From Candidatus Poseidonia sp. (GTDB lineage: Archaea; Thermoplasmatota; Poseidoniia; Poseidoniales; Poseidoniaceae): a DNA stretch of 64,000 bases. The position numbers and the translations under genes were made by a program. The notes beneath the pieces were generated by a model. The model ran no database searches, was not told the DNA's origin, and saw nothing but the letters and a program-made list of their open reading frames with translations. This document shows, in pieces, positions 22,619-31,532 of this stretch (position 1 is its first letter; the number at the start of each line of letters is the position of its first letter). The stretch is from assembly GCA_030828165.1 (NCBI GenBank), contig JAURDA010000003.1, positions 1 to 64,000 on the forward strand. The letters are read 5' to 3'.

Positions 22619-25222
22619 ATGGAGGGGTTTGAGCGTGATGTTGCAGCGCTTGACCTGCCCTCCAAATTCGTCAAGTTTCTTCAGCGAGAATGGGGAATTG
22701 AACAACTTCACCCGCCGCAAGCCGAAGCCGTTCCCTCGGTGGTCGAGGGTCGGAATACCCTGATCGCCATACCCACGGCATCCGGTAAGTCGCTTCTTGC
22801 TTACATTGCCATGGTGAAGCGCTTGAGCGAAGGTCACGACCGTTCAAAAGCCATCTACATCGTCCCGCTCAAGGCGTTGGCGATGGAGAAATACGAGGAG
22901 TTGACCGAAGTGGGTCGAGCCATGGGATTCTCGGTGGGCTTGGGCATCGGGGACGCGACGTCTGAAGCGAAGAACATCAAGGAGTGCAACATCTTGGTAT
23001 GCACCTCCGAAAAACTCGATTCGTTGATGCGTCACAACGCCGAACTTCTTGCTGATGTTTGCTGCGTGGTGGCCGATGAATTCCATTTGATGAACGACGC
23101 TACTCGGGGCCCGACCCTTGAGATCAACCTCACCCGTCTCCGGCACATCAAACCGGATGCTCAACTCGTCGCCCTCTCTGCAACCGTGGGGAACGCCGAG
23201 GCGTTGGCGACGTGGCTGGATGCCACGCTCATCCAGTCCGATTGGCGGCCCGTCGCCCTTGAATACGCCACGTTCCACGACTTTCACGTCGAGCCTCGGA
23301 AATTGCAATCGCCTGGAGAGGGGGGGGACGTTCCTCCATTGGGGCCGCCCCGCCATCTCGAGGGGCTCAAAAGCCACCCCGTTTGGAGTGTGGTGAGCGA
23401 CGGTATGGATTCGGAAAGCCAAGTCCTGATGTTTGTCGGCACCCGAAGAAGCGCCCAATCGGAGGCGAAAAACCTCGCAAAGCGCGTCACGAAACGACTT
23501 TCTAAGGAACAGCCTGACCGATTGCTCAAACTCAATGAACTCGCTGAACGGCTTTCAGGACGGAATCAGTCAAACCTCGCAGAACAACTTGCTTCTTGCC
23601 TCGCAGGTGGTGTCGGATTCCATCATGCGGGACTCACCCATGCCCAGCGAAAGGAGGTCGAAGCCGCCTTCAAGTCCGGTCTTTTGGTGGCGCTCACCGC
23701 CACGCCCACCCTCGCAGCGGGGGTCAATCTTCCTGCACGCCGCGTTTTGGTGCGTGACCTCAAACGATGGGACGACGGCATGAGTCGTCCCCTACCGGTG
23801 ATGGAGGTGCGCCAAATGCTTGGGCGGGCAGGACGGCCAAAATACGACACGCAAGGCGAAGCATGGGTGTACTGTAAAGGGACGGACGGTTGGGAGGTGG
23901 CCGACGCCGTGGCGGATCGGTATTTCTTCGGTCCCGTTGAGGACGTGACGTCGAAATTGGCTTCTGAACCCGCCTTGAGAATGCACCTCCTGGCAAGCGT
24001 CGCCACCGGAGGCTTGGTCCACCGAGGGGACATTGAGCACTTTTTCTTCTCAACGTTCCTCGGTTCAACCATGCCGGCGAGCCAACTCAAGGAGCGCCTG
24101 TCAACCATGCTCGGGTGGTTGGTTGAGGAACGCTTTCTGCGAAAATGCGGCGATGACCCGCACTTCACCCCCCGTTCAACCGAGGCCAACAACGCTGATG
24201 GCGAGGAGGAGGCTTGGGACGACACGGTTCCAGCGTGGGCATCGAGCGCTGTGGAAACCGCTGGTGTGGCGTGGTCCCCCCAGGCATCAGGGTCGCCTGT
24301 GCTACGCTCCCCCTCCGTACACACCTCGCCGGTGTTCGGGTTTTCGCCGGCTTCCTCCTTTGGGCACGGTTCAACCCCCGCTTTGAATCCGGTGGAGGAC
24401 GGGCCCGGTATGCGTTACGAAGCCACGGCGATGGGTGAGCGGGTGACGCAGCTCTACCTTGACCCTCTTTCCGCTTCCATTTTGCGGACGGGCTTGCGGA
24501 GAGCGGTGAGGCGATTGGTTCGCCAAGATGCACCGGTGAGTGATTTCGGGTTGCTCCACCTTGCCGTTGCAACGCCGGATTTTGCGTCGTTGTGGGCGAA
24601 GACGGCGGACATGGAGGCCAATTCGGCGACGTGGCTCAAAGCCAACGCCACCGAGAACGAGCTCCTGATCGAACCGGGCTATGCAGAAGCCATGCTGAGC
24701 GACATCAAAAGCGCATGGATGGTTGAAGAGTGGACCGAAGAAACCACGCTGCGAGAACTGGAGAAATCGTTGGACGTTCTCCCGGGCGATGTTCACCATC
24801 GCGTGGATTTGATGGGTTGGCTTCTTTCGGGTGCTCAACACGTTGTCCTCACCGACGACGTGTTTGCTGAGGAGCACATGGGCATCGTTTCGCAACTGGT
24901 ACAACAAGTGAGCGTCCTCCAACAACGCGTACGGCACGGTTGCAAAGCCGATTTGCTTCAACTCGTCAACATTCGTCACGTTGGGCGACAACGAGCCCGT
25001 GACCTCGCCGCCTTGGGGTTGCGGGAGCCCGGCGATGTCCTGAACATGAGCCCGAGCATGCGGCAAAAGGTGCTCTCGTTGCGGGGTTGGGGTCCTTTGC
25101 TGCTCGACAACATCGAAGCAGAAATCCAGCGCATTCTCAAACGCTCAAAGCAACAACCACCTCAAGACAAGCCAAGAGTTGACGATGCCCCGCTCGCCGG
25201 TGAACGCCAAGACCATCATTGA
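22619..25222 (+). CDS. hel308: Hel308 family ATP-dependent DNA helicase
   Basis: Ski2-like superfamily 2 helicase that unwinds lagging-strand DNA at stalled forks. Motifs: I in PTASGKS (about 52), II as DEFH (about 152), III SATVGN (about 186), VI QMLGRAGRP (about 397-405). The winged helix and ratchet domains follow, and a C-terminal helix-hairpin-helix (VNIRHVGRQRARDLAALG). An insertion of about 75 residues rich in Ser, Pro, Ala and Trp (about 520-597) separates the winged helix from the ratchet. ATG 22619 (MEGFERDVAAL) is preferred to TTG 22592. The last 38 bases overlap cgi121; the pairing of hel308 with cgi121 is seen in other archaea. Confidence 0.9.
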   Translation: MEGFERDVAALDLPSKFVKFLQREWGIEQLHPPQAEAVPSVVEGRNTLIAIPTASGKSLLAYIAMVKRLSEGHDRSKAIYIVPLKALAMEKYEELTEVGRAMGFSVGLGIGDATSEAKNIKECNILVCTSEKLDSLMRHNAELLADVCCVVADEFHLMNDATRGPTLEINLTRLRHIKPDAQLVALSATVGNAEALATWLDATLIQSDWRPVALEYATFHDFHVEPRKLQSPGEGGDVPPLGPPRHLEGLKSHPVWSVVSDGMDSESQVLMFVGTRRSAQSEAKNLAKRVTKRLSKEQPDRLLKLNELAERLSGRNQSNLAEQLASCLAGGVGFHHAGLTHAQRKEVEAAFKSGLLVALTATPTLAAGVNLPARRVLVRDLKRWDDGMSRPLPVMEVRQMLGRAGRPKYDTQGEAWVYCKGTDGWEVADAVADRYFFGPVEDVTSKLASEPALRMHLLASVATGGLVHRGDIEHFFFSTFLGSTMPASQLKERLSTMLGWLVEERFLRKCGDDPHFTPRSTEANNADGEEEAWDDTVPAWASSAVETAGVAWSPQASGSPVLRSPSVHTSPVFGFSPASSFGHGSTPALNPVEDGPGMRYEATAMGERVTQLYLDPLSASILRTGLRRAVRRLVRQDAPVSDFGLLHLAVATPDFASLWAKTADMEANSATWLKANATENELLIEPGYAEAMLSDIKSAWMVEEWTEETTLRELEKSLDVLPGDVHHRVDLMGWLLSGAQHVVLTDDVFAEEHMGIVSQLVQQVSVLQQRVRHGCKADLLQLVNIRHVGRQRARDLAALGLREPGDVLNMSPSMRQKVLSLRGWGPLLLDNIEAEIQRILKRSKQQPPQDKPRVDDAPLAGERQDHH

Positions 25223-25814
25223 AATGCGATTGAACCTTCGCCAAACCATGTCGGGCGAGCCGTTTCCGTGTTCTCTCGTAGCCATGGCAGCGAGTGAGGA
25301 GGGAACCCCGGTTGACCGGTTTTTACAACACCGGAGCGACGCACGCTGGGTTTTGATCGGTCAGCACGCCGTTCACTCGCATGTTCAACTTTGGACAGCA
25401 TGGATTCAAGCTGCTCGTAACGAACTGCGCAACACCATGGTTGCCCGTTCGGTCGACGCAGAGTTCCTTCGCTACCTCGCCGGCACGCATCACATCTCGG
25501 AGGCCTTCTCCAGAGCAGGAGTAGGTGCTGACGATGCCTTGGCTTGGGTTGTTTGGCTCCCTCGAGCAGAAGGGGAGGCGAACGATTTGGGGCACCTTCA
25601 GCCCAAAGCCGTTCTCGAGGGTACGTTTGATGACGGACTGGCCTCGCTTCTTTCCTCGTTGTCATGGTCGAAGGGCGAATCCGAAGCCTCTCCATCTATA
25701 GAGGGGATGAAACGTTTGGGCATCGACGTGGAGGGGTGGGCAGAGGAACGCCTTGAGGAAGCGATTCTCGCTCATGTTTTGATGGCCGACGACCAAAGTT
25801 CCTCCCACCGGTAG
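25185..25814 (+). CDS. cgi121: KEOPS complex subunit Cgi121
   Basis: 209 residues. The core HVQLWTAWIQAARNEL ... EFLRYLAGTHHISEAF ... GVGADDALAWVVW matches the Cgi121/TPRKB fold: a helix used to bind Bud32, the LxxLxGxxxIxxA motif, and the Gly-rich strand. KEOPS makes t6A37 on tRNAs reading ANN codons; Cgi121 binds the tRNA 3' end and activates Bud32. The remaining subunits are not in the window. Start ATG 25185 is chosen over TTG 25179. It overlaps the end of hel308, so the two are co-expressed. Confidence 0.8.
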   Translation: MPRSPVNAKTIIEMRLNLRQTMSGEPFPCSLVAMAASEEGTPVDRFLQHRSDARWVLIGQHAVHSHVQLWTAWIQAARNELRNTMVARSVDAEFLRYLAGTHHISEAFSRAGVGADDALAWVVWLPRAEGEANDLGHLQPKAVLEGTFDDGLASLLSSLSWSKGESEASPSIEGMKRLGIDVEGWAEERLEEAILAHVLMADDQSSSHR

Positions 25815-25820
25815 GGGGAG

Positions 25821-25852
25821 GGTTCAAAGGCTACCACTGCCTACTTTGAACC
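25821..25852 (+). promoter_or_regulatory. Perfect 9-bp inverted repeat abutting the tldD start codon
   Basis: GGTTCAAAG (25821-25829) and CTTTGAACC (25844-25852) are perfect arms with a 14-base spacer; the right arm ends at the base before ATG 25853. It fills most of the gap after cgi121. It may be an operator or an RNA hairpin that hides the start codon. The purine-rich AGGGGGAGGG just before could serve as SD when the hairpin is open. Confidence 0.5.
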
Positions 25853-27295
25853 ATGGTGATGGCGGCCACTCCCGGAACAAACCACATGCCTTCCACGGGC
25901 CGATATTTGGACCAAGAACGGGTGCGTAAAGCCCTCGGTCATGCCCAAGAACTCGGCGCCGAGTATGCAGAAGTTCGGGTGATGTCGCTCACCGAGTCGA
26001 CCGTCGCCATGCGGGATGGCGTCCTCGAGAGAGCCATTCCCGGCCAAGAACTCGGGATGACCCTACGCGTCCTCGCCGACGGGGCTTGGGGCGTGCATTC
26101 GACCACCGATCTCGCTTCGTTGAACGACCAAATCGAATCGACCACCCGACTGGCCAAAGCCGTCGCTGCCCGCCGGTCGGCCAAGGACCGGCCCGTGGGG
26201 CTCGCTGAGGTTCCGATCATCGAAGACGAACAACATTGGCGCTCCGTTTTGGACGTCCGCCACACCGAACTGGACGTTAAGATGGAACTCATGAACGACC
26301 TGTACAGGGGGGCAACCGGGCACGACGACGTTGTCTCGGTCAGAACCGGATGGAGCGACGAACACCTTCACACCGAACTCATGACTACCGAGGGAATGGA
26401 TCGAGTCTGGTCCTTCCAGCGTTCCTTGATTCACGGGATGGTCACGGCTCGCCGAGACGGCGAAGTGGTCTCCTACCGAACCCGGCACGGGGGGCAAGGG
26501 GGCCTCGAAGTGATTCAGGCCTGCGACCTTGTCGAACTTGGAGAACAGGCCCAGCGCGCGGCCTTGCGCCTGCTCACCGCAGAGCGGGCCCCGTCAGGCA
26601 AGATGCCGCTGATCGCCGACCGCGACCTCACCGGCGTCTACATTCACGAAGCCCTCGGCCATCCCTGTGAAGCCGATTTGGTGGCTGCTGGAGATTCATG
26701 CCTTGATGGAAAACTCGGCCATCAAATCGGCAACGAAATCGTGACCGTGGTTGACGACCCCACCATGATGGGCGGATACGGCGCCTATCCCGTCGATGAC
26801 GAAGGCGTTGACACGCGAGAAAAGGTTCTCATCAAGAACGGCGTGTTGACGGAGTACCTCAATCATCGGGAGACGGCTCACCATTTTGGCGTCGACCCCA
26901 ACGGAGGCGCACGAGCGCAGGACGGCTTGCACCATCCTCTGGTTCGGATGTCCAACACGATGATTCAAGGCGGTCACCATGCGGACATGGACGAATTGAT
27001 GGAAGACATCGAATACGGCGTTTATGCGTGCGGAACCCGAGGCGGTCAAGTCGATACAGGTCGCGGGTCCTTCCAATTCGCTGCACAGGAGGCATGGCTG
27101 ATCGAGAACGGTGAACTCACCCGCCCCCTCAAAGACGTCAGCGTGAGCGGCCTCACGCTTCAGATTTTGAAGAACGTGGACGGCCTAACCCGAGATGCGA
27201 TGCTGGCTTCGCCTGGATTTTGCGGCAAGGGGCAAACCGTTCCTGTTGGCGACGGCGGCCCCGTGATGCGAATCCGTGAAGCCTTGGTGGGATGA
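25853..27295 (+). CDS. tldD: TldD-family metalloprotease subunit
   Basis: 480 residues. TldD and TldE (PmbA) form a heterodimeric zinc protease that degrades unfolded peptides and in bacteria processes microcin B17. The zinc motif HEALGHPCEADL (HExxxH, about 264-275) is intact in this subunit, with GGYGAYPVDDEG and YLNHRETAHHFG downstream; the C-terminal ...CGTRGGQVDTGRGSFQF resembles the family's Cys region. Start is ATG 25853. Its stop overlaps the tldE start (ATGA), indicating tight coupling. Confidence 0.9.
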   Translation: MVMAATPGTNHMPSTGRYLDQERVRKALGHAQELGAEYAEVRVMSLTESTVAMRDGVLERAIPGQELGMTLRVLADGAWGVHSTTDLASLNDQIESTTRLAKAVAARRSAKDRPVGLAEVPIIEDEQHWRSVLDVRHTELDVKMELMNDLYRGATGHDDVVSVRTGWSDEHLHTELMTTEGMDRVWSFQRSLIHGMVTARRDGEVVSYRTRHGGQGGLEVIQACDLVELGEQAQRAALRLLTAERAPSGKMPLIADRDLTGVYIHEALGHPCEADLVAAGDSCLDGKLGHQIGNEIVTVVDDPTMMGGYGAYPVDDEGVDTREKVLIKNGVLTEYLNHRETAHHFGVDPNGGARAQDGLHHPLVRMSNTMIQGGHHADMDELMEDIEYGVYACGTRGGQVDTGRGSFQFAAQEAWLIENGELTRPLKDVSVSGLTLQILKNVDGLTRDAMLASPGFCGKGQTVPVGDGGPVMRIREALVG

Positions 27296-28701
27296 GCATG
27301 CTCCCAAGCGATGCGGAAGACCGCTTGTTGGCCAACGCCAAACGGCTCGCAGATGCTTGTCGAGCCAGCGGCGTCGAGCAATGGGACCTCGTTGGCTTCC
27401 AATCCTACGGTCATGAATTGGACATTGAAGCCGGAAAAATCACGATGGCAAGCGGTGGTGGCGAAGGCGGATTCGGTTTGCGCTTGGTTGACCGGGGCCG
27501 ATTTGGCTTCGCCCATCTGGTCGACGTGACCGGTGCAGAGCGAGCGGTCAAGCAAGCCTTGGACATCGCCAACAAGTCGCCCTCGGTGAACGGATTTGTG
27601 CTTCCTTCGGCTCAACCTGCTGAAACGGTCGGCGGCCGATACGATCCTTCGTTGCTTGACGTTTCTCCCGAGGATTTGCTTGAGCAAGCGGACGGTGTCC
27701 TCTCCGAGGTTGCAAGTTTAGACGAGCGAGCCGTCGTCACGGGGGGCGGCGTTGGCATTTCCGCAACCGCCTCGTGTTTCATGAGCAGCGAAGGGATTCT
27801 CTCCTCGGGCATCACGACGTCTCACGGCATCGGCTTGCAAGTCACGATCGACGCCAACGGGGAACTGACGAGCTCGTATCAAGGAGATTCAAGCCGAGCA
27901 AAACTGCCTGAAATTCCCGCTTGCGTCGGCAGGGCCGTTCATTGGGCTCAAGTCACGCAAAACCCTCTCGAGGTGGAAAGCGAACCCGTTGACGCACCGG
28001 TTTTGATGACCAGCGAAGGCTTCTCTCCCCTCTTTTCCATGGTGGTTCCACCGGCGCTCACGGGAGAAAAAATGGTTCGCAAAGAATCGTTTTGGTCCGA
28101 TCGCATGGAGCAGCAAGTGCTCAACGAGACCTTGACCGTCGTTGACGACGGTTTGCTTGAGGGCGGCCTGTCCTCGGGGTCCAGAGACGCTGAAGGTGTC
28201 CCACGACAGCGAAGAACGCTGATTGAAAACGGTCGTCTTTGCTCGATGCTCTGGTCGACACGAGATGCTGCTCAACAGGTGGCGGAAGGGCGCATCGACG
28301 TCGCAGCATCCACCGGTTCGGCTTCCAGCGGTGGCCACCAAGCCCCGCCTTCAACCGGATGCACAGAACTGTTCTTGACCTCCTCCAAGCCAGGGCGTTC
28401 TCAACACGATCTTTTGGAAGCCATGCAAGAGGGCTACATCATCAACAGCGTCATGGGTGCGCACACAGCCAACCCGAGTAGCGGAGATTTTTCCGTCACC
28501 ACCAGCGCCATTCTCAAGGTCGAAAACGGCGAAGTCGTCGGCGCACTCAAGCAAGCGGGACTTTCGGGAAATTTGGCGAAGGCGCTCAACGGAGAAGTGC
28601 TGCTCGGCGACGAGGTGAGGCGGCAAGGTTCGTACTCTTCGGGAAGCATGCACTTGCCCGATGTCCTCCTCATGAACGGCCTTCGTGTGAACCCGGCTTG
28701 A
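27292..28701 (+). CDS. tldE: TldE/PmbA-family protease partner subunit
   Basis: 469 residues, homologous to TldD in fold but without the HExxxH motif, as expected for the non-catalytic TldE/PmbA subunit. Recognisable: a leading region with GFQSYGHELDIEAGK, the strand pair GVGISATASCFMSSEG, and near the C-terminus MQEGYIINSVMGAHTANPSSGDFSV, which is strongly typical of PmbA. Start ATG 27292 overlaps the tldD stop; ATG 27298 is an alternative. A short hairpin with a T-rich tail follows the stop. Confidence 0.88.
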   Translation: MSMLPSDAEDRLLANAKRLADACRASGVEQWDLVGFQSYGHELDIEAGKITMASGGGEGGFGLRLVDRGRFGFAHLVDVTGAERAVKQALDIANKSPSVNGFVLPSAQPAETVGGRYDPSLLDVSPEDLLEQADGVLSEVASLDERAVVTGGGVGISATASCFMSSEGILSSGITTSHGIGLQVTIDANGELTSSYQGDSSRAKLPEIPACVGRAVHWAQVTQNPLEVESEPVDAPVLMTSEGFSPLFSMVVPPALTGEKMVRKESFWSDRMEQQVLNETLTVVDDGLLEGGLSSGSRDAEGVPRQRRTLIENGRLCSMLWSTRDAAQQVAEGRIDVAASTGSASSGGHQAPPSTGCTELFLTSSKPGRSQHDLLEAMQEGYIINSVMGAHTANPSSGDFSVTTSAILKVENGEVVGALKQAGLSGNLAKALNGEVLLGDEVRRQGSYSSGSMHLPDVLLMNGLRVNPA

Positions 28702-28708
28702 ACCGTCC

Positions 28709-28730
28709 ATCCCGCCTCACGGGATTCTTT
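28709..28730 (+). terminator. Putative hairpin terminator after tldE
   Basis: ATCCCG and CGGGAT pair as a 6-bp stem with a CCTCA loop (28709-28725), followed by TCTTT. It lies 8 bases after the tldE stop. Confidence 0.4.
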
Positions 28731-28810
28731 ATGACCTGTCGTCAGTGGTGAGCCTTCCCATGGAGGTAATGGGAGTGTCCAATCTTAACCAACCCGCACG
28801 AAAGCCCGCC

Positions 28811-28862
28811 GCCTGTCCTCCGCACAGGCTACGAAGAACAACGCCTTGCGGAGGTTTGCTGC
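28811..28862 (+). promoter_or_regulatory. rpa leader hairpin whose loop is complementary to the Shine-Dalgarno site
   Basis: GCCTGT (28811-28816) and ACAGGC (28824-28829) form a 6-bp stem around the 7-base loop CCTCCGC. That loop is the exact complement of GCGGAGG (28848-28854), the rpa ribosome-binding site, 8 bases before ATG 28863. Including A28824-T28847 the long-range pairing is 8 bp. The RNA can form an H-type pseudoknot if one pair frays, or switch between two exclusive stems, one hiding and one exposing the SD. It is a candidate translational control element. Confidence 0.55.
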
Positions 28863-30551
28863 ATGGCTGAAGACAAGTATGCCGACTACATTGAGGCGAT
28901 CTTGAAGGAATGCCCCGACGCCGATGCGGCTCAAATCTCGGAAGCCTTCGCCAAGTACGAGGAAGAATTCTACATCCCTCCTCAGGACGCCATGCGTTCC
29001 GTCTTGCGTCGGTTCAAAAGCGGAACATCTCCCGCTACCGCCACCCACGGCGGGACCCGAGAGGCCAAGGCCACCAAGAAGGTGGCTTCCTTGAGCGAAT
29101 TGAACGGTTCGGATCGAGACGTTGAACTTGAAGTGGCGATCATCACCCACAACATTCGGGACCAGACCATCCGAGGCGAGGACAAGCAAATCGCGTTCGG
29201 CATGCTCGAGGACAACCCGTGGGAAGAAAACGGCACCCGTGTACGCTGGGATTACAAAGACTGGGGCCCGCATGCGAACCTGGCGGCAGGCAGCATCGTT
29301 CGGCTTGAAGGTGCGAGCGTGAACGAATACAACGGCAAAATGTCGCTGAACATCAACCAGTCCACTCGCGTTGTGGTGTTGAAAGAAGGCGTGGCGACGG
29401 TCCCGGCTTCCAACGACCCCATCGACATCGCCGATGTTCCTGCAGAAGGCTACATCTGCGTTGTTGGTCGTGTCCTTGCTTCAAGGCCCGACCAAATTCA
29501 CCGAAAGGACGGCTCAGGTTCCATCGATGTCGTTCGTGGTCGAATTGCGGACGGAACCGGAACGATTGGCTTCCTCTCTTGGGAACCTTTCGAACACGAA
29601 GTTGGCACGTTGCTCAAATTCGATGGCGCCCAAGTGCGAAGTTTCCGAAACACACCGGAACTCAATTTGGGGCGCACAACGAGGGTTGAGGTGTACCACG
29701 ATGCATCCTTTGCCGACCTCGACACGCTTTCCGACAGCGCCAACACTTCCATCTCGGGATTCACCGACGGTGCTCGAGACGTCGACGCTGTGGTGCAAAT
29801 CACGGAGCTCACGCAACGAACCTTTGAGCGGGACGGCGAAGAGAAATTCCTCTGGTCGGGTCAAATCGTTGACCCGACGGGGCGATGCCGAATGAGCATC
29901 TGGGATGAATTGCCCTTTGACCCCGCTTCCTTGCCCGTGACGGTGAGCGTAAAGGGTGCTCGGGTACGTGCATGGCAGGGCATTCCCGACATCACCGTGG
30001 ACCGAACCGAACAACTGGAAGTCCTCGAGGCCCCTCCCTGGGACGATTCCCTTGACCTCGCCAACCATTCGGTGGTCGTTCCACTCGCTGAACTCGCTGC
30101 AGGCCCCAGCCGGGTCGGTATTGAAACGAGCGGGATGGTCGTCAGCGTCCGAGAAGACTCGGGTTTCATCATGCGCTGCACGGAATGCCGCCGGGTGCTT
30201 CGTGACGGTGCATGTTACGATCACGGGGCGAACGAAGGCAACGAGGACGTCCGCTTGCGCCTCGTCGTTGATGATGACGGCGCGACCACGGCCGTTTTGG
30301 TCAACAAAGAGGCTTCCTTGGCTGCCCTCTCGATGGCCGACGATGAAATGAGGGCGAGCGTGGAGGAGCACGGTGACCTCGGTTTCGTTCAACAGGTCCG
30401 AGAGCATCTTCTCGGCCGAGCGGTCTCGGTTCGAGGTCGCACCATCGTGGACGAGCAAGGAGCGATGATCCTCGCTGAAGGTCTGAACGTCGAATCCAGA
30501 GACGCCCAGATGAGGGCGACGGAACTGCGTGCTCAATGGGGGTGGAGTTGA
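28863..30551 (+). CDS. rpa: Replication protein A (single-stranded DNA-binding, multiple OB folds, zinc finger)
   Basis: 562 residues. Euryarchaeal RPA coats single-stranded DNA in replication and repair. The N-terminus is a helical segment (ADYIEAILKECPDADAAQISEAFAKYEEEFYI). OB-fold units follow, for example VELEVAIITHNIRDQTIRGED...NLAAGSIVRLEGASVNEYNGKMSLNI, YICVVGRVLASRPDQIHRKDG and DVDAVVQITELTQRTFERDG. A zinc finger CTECRRVLRDGACYDH (about 438-453) sits in the last OB fold. Start ATG 28863 has a good SD (GCGGAGG). Its stop overlaps the next start (TGATG), giving the usual rpa and rpa-associated pair. Confidence 0.92.
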   Translation: MAEDKYADYIEAILKECPDADAAQISEAFAKYEEEFYIPPQDAMRSVLRRFKSGTSPATATHGGTREAKATKKVASLSELNGSDRDVELEVAIITHNIRDQTIRGEDKQIAFGMLEDNPWEENGTRVRWDYKDWGPHANLAAGSIVRLEGASVNEYNGKMSLNINQSTRVVVLKEGVATVPASNDPIDIADVPAEGYICVVGRVLASRPDQIHRKDGSGSIDVVRGRIADGTGTIGFLSWEPFEHEVGTLLKFDGAQVRSFRNTPELNLGRTTRVEVYHDASFADLDTLSDSANTSISGFTDGARDVDAVVQITELTQRTFERDGEEKFLWSGQIVDPTGRCRMSIWDELPFDPASLPVTVSVKGARVRAWQGIPDITVDRTEQLEVLEAPPWDDSLDLANHSVVVPLAELAAGPSRVGIETSGMVVSVREDSGFIMRCTECRRVLRDGACYDHGANEGNEDVRLRLVVDDDGATTAVLVNKEASLAALSMADDEMRASVEEHGDLGFVQQVREHLLGRAVSVRGRTIVDEQGAMILAEGLNVESRDAQMRATELRAQWGWS

Positions 30552-31468
30552 TGGAGCGTGCACGCATCTCCCGCCAACCGGCTCATTTGCTCCTCGCCTC
30601 AGAATTTGGAAGCGCAACCCTGCATGAGAAGGGCTCGGGCGAGTACGACCCATCGTTCGTTATCACAAAGCTTGGTGCAAAGGTCAATCGCGTTGTTGCA
30701 GCAGGTCTCTTGGAGCGGTTGGAGGAACGTGAAACCTCCAACGGTTCAACGCTCTACCAAGGGCAACTGCGAGACCCAACGGGACTGCATTATTTCTCGG
30801 TGGGTGACTACAACTCCGAGATGATGCGAGAACTCTCGCACCAATGGGTCGAGCGCTTGAACGACGGCGAACCTCTTCTCGTGATGATGACGGCGAAAAC
30901 GCGCTGGTATCAAACCGATGAGGGGGCCGTTTACACCTCGCTACGTCCCGAAGAAGCCTGCGTTGTTTCCCGTGACGTTTACGCAAACTGGCTTTTGGAT
31001 GCCTGTCAAAGCACGATGGTGCGAATGAACGAACACACCGCCTCGTTGGAAGTTGAACCCACGGCGGACGCTTACAACCGTGCCGGCTTGGCCAGCAGTC
31101 TCTTGGTGGCTCGCAACCATTACGGCGAGGTTGATCTCGAACCGTTCAAACTCAACCTCATGCAAGCCCTTGACATTGCCGAGGGCCGTCTTGAGGCGGC
31201 GACGACCCCCCCGCCGATGATGTCATTGCCCTCCGATCAGGGAGAAGTCAACGGTGATGGCGGTGGTGAAGGCAGCGCTGATCTTGAGGCGTTCCTCGTG
31301 CAGGTCGTGGGCCACCTCGACCAGGGAGAAGGCGTTGACTTTGACACCGTGCTGAAAAACGCTGTCGCCAGAGGGCACGTCAGGGAAAAAGCCGAATCGG
31401 TCCTCGATGAACTGCTCGAAAGCGGTCGTCTTGATGAGCCAAGGTTTGGATGGTTCAAGGTTGCCTAA
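30551..31468 (+). CDS. RPA-associated OB-fold protein (COG3390-like)
   Basis: 305 residues from ATG 30551, which overlaps the rpa stop by one base (TGATG). The start MERARISRQPAHLLLASEFG with a following OB-type domain (NRVVAAGLLERLEERE ... YQGQLRDPTGLHYFSVGDY) is typical of the protein encoded beside RPA in euryarchaea, which binds RPA and modulates its DNA affinity. The C-terminal 80 residues after an acidic Gly-rich linker look like a winged helix (ARGHVREKAESVLDELLESGRLDEPRFGWFKV), as in the C-terminus of RPA32. ATG 30536 is a less likely start. Confidence 0.85.
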   Translation: MERARISRQPAHLLLASEFGSATLHEKGSGEYDPSFVITKLGAKVNRVVAAGLLERLEERETSNGSTLYQGQLRDPTGLHYFSVGDYNSEMMRELSHQWVERLNDGEPLLVMMTAKTRWYQTDEGAVYTSLRPEEACVVSRDVYANWLLDACQSTMVRMNEHTASLEVEPTADAYNRAGLASSLLVARNHYGEVDLEPFKLNLMQALDIAEGRLEAATTPPPMMSLPSDQGEVNGDGGGEGSADLEAFLVQVVGHLDQGEGVDFDTVLKNAVARGHVREKAESVLDELLESGRLDEPRFGWFKVA

Positions 31469-31532
31469 AGCGATTGAATCACTCCAACACATTGAAGTCC
31501 TTCTCATGGCGTGGAAGTCATGAGGGTCAAAC

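Noticed and set aside
29514-30653. Antisense open frame of 379 codons over rpa
   Set aside because: No recognisable domain; the sense strand encodes conserved RPA OB folds and a zinc finger.
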